DNA of 64,000 nt from Madurella fahalii (lineage: Eukaryota; Ascomycota; Sordariomycetes; Sordariales), in assembly GCA_029876055.1 (NCBI GenBank), contig CM056875.1:7217001-7281000 (forward strand), given 5' to 3'. The position numbers and the translations under genes are program-made. Shown here piece after piece: positions 63,973 through 64,000 of this stretch. The notes beneath the pieces are model-generated. The model made no database searches. It was not told where the DNA came from and saw only the letters and a program-made list of their open reading frames with translations. Positions within the stretch are counted from its first letter, which is position 1, and each line of letters opens with the position of its first letter.

Positions 63973-64000
63973 ATGAAGGCTGCTGCAATTCTTGGAACCT
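63973..64000 (+). CDS. 5' end of a gene cut by the right window edge
   Basis: ATG at 63973 sits in the strong context CACCATGA and is followed by MKAAAILGT, the start of a probable signal peptide. Only nine codons are visible, so no family can be named. Confidence 0.4.

Noticed and set aside
1..64000. tRNA, rRNA or CRISPR features
   Set aside because: I looked for A/B-box and TTCGA-type signatures and for regular repeat-spacer arrays and found none that hold up; short GGTTCGA-like strings fall inside coding sequence.

Overview
The window is nuclear DNA of a filamentous ascomycete, most likely a Sordariomycete and probably Sordariales/Chaetomiaceae-like. That placement is inference from gene content and intron style. 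Genes carry 0-5 short introns (about 49-148 nt, mostly 50-75), usually with GT..AG ends and CTRAC-type branch sites just before the acceptor. The content is typical of Pezizomycotina: HET-domain genes, PTH11/rhodopsin-type membrane proteins, CFEM-like proteins, AA1-like and DUF1996 secreted proteins, and plant-cell-wall enzymes. I see no bacterial operon, CRISPR array, rRNA or convincing tRNA.

Layout. 1-6.3 kb: the signal-peptide end of a secreted-protein gene cut by the window edge, a decayed hAT transposase fragment, a small secreted protein and a PTH11-like receptor. 7.2-18.1 kb is an allorecognition/innate-immunity-like island. It holds two HET-domain genes, an acidic low-complexity gene packed tightly upstream of the second HET gene, a SesB-type alpha/beta hydrolase with a helical C-terminus (one GC-AG intron) and a membrane-anchored protein with two CFEM-like modules. 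19-32.7 kb is mostly secreted and carbohydrate-active: GH27 alpha-galactosidase, AA1-like protein, DUF1996 protein and CE15 glucuronoyl esterase, with a TauD-type dioxygenase among them. 34-45.8 kb is mainly housekeeping: peptidyl-tRNA hydrolase, the Rvs161-type BAR protein, a second BAR protein of the Gvp36/endophilin type, a cyclin H/Ccl1-like TFIIK subunit and a BIRC6/UBE2O-type ubiquitin-conjugating enzyme with a Cys-rich N-terminus. 49.4-62.5 kb holds a CHR-family chromate transporter, a two-FAS1-domain surface protein, a coiled-coil protein with a near-identical 210-bp internal tandem repeat, a serine-beta-lactamase-fold hydrolase, an F-box-like protein and a second rhodopsin-type membrane protein. 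The window ends with the first codons of another gene.

The genes do not form one pathway. GH27 and CE15 suggest a plant-litter saprotroph. The HET/SesB cluster suggests non-self recognition. Noteworthy patterns are three single-base reading-frame breaks in otherwise intact genes (and a possible fourth), a pair of related 20-bp palindromes between two convergent genes, two dispersed intergenic motif families (AGGTACCT-like and GTACTGTAC-like, with one exact 18-bp match 24 kb apart), and introns in two genes that are in frame and free of stops. About half of the window is intergenic with nothing I can name.
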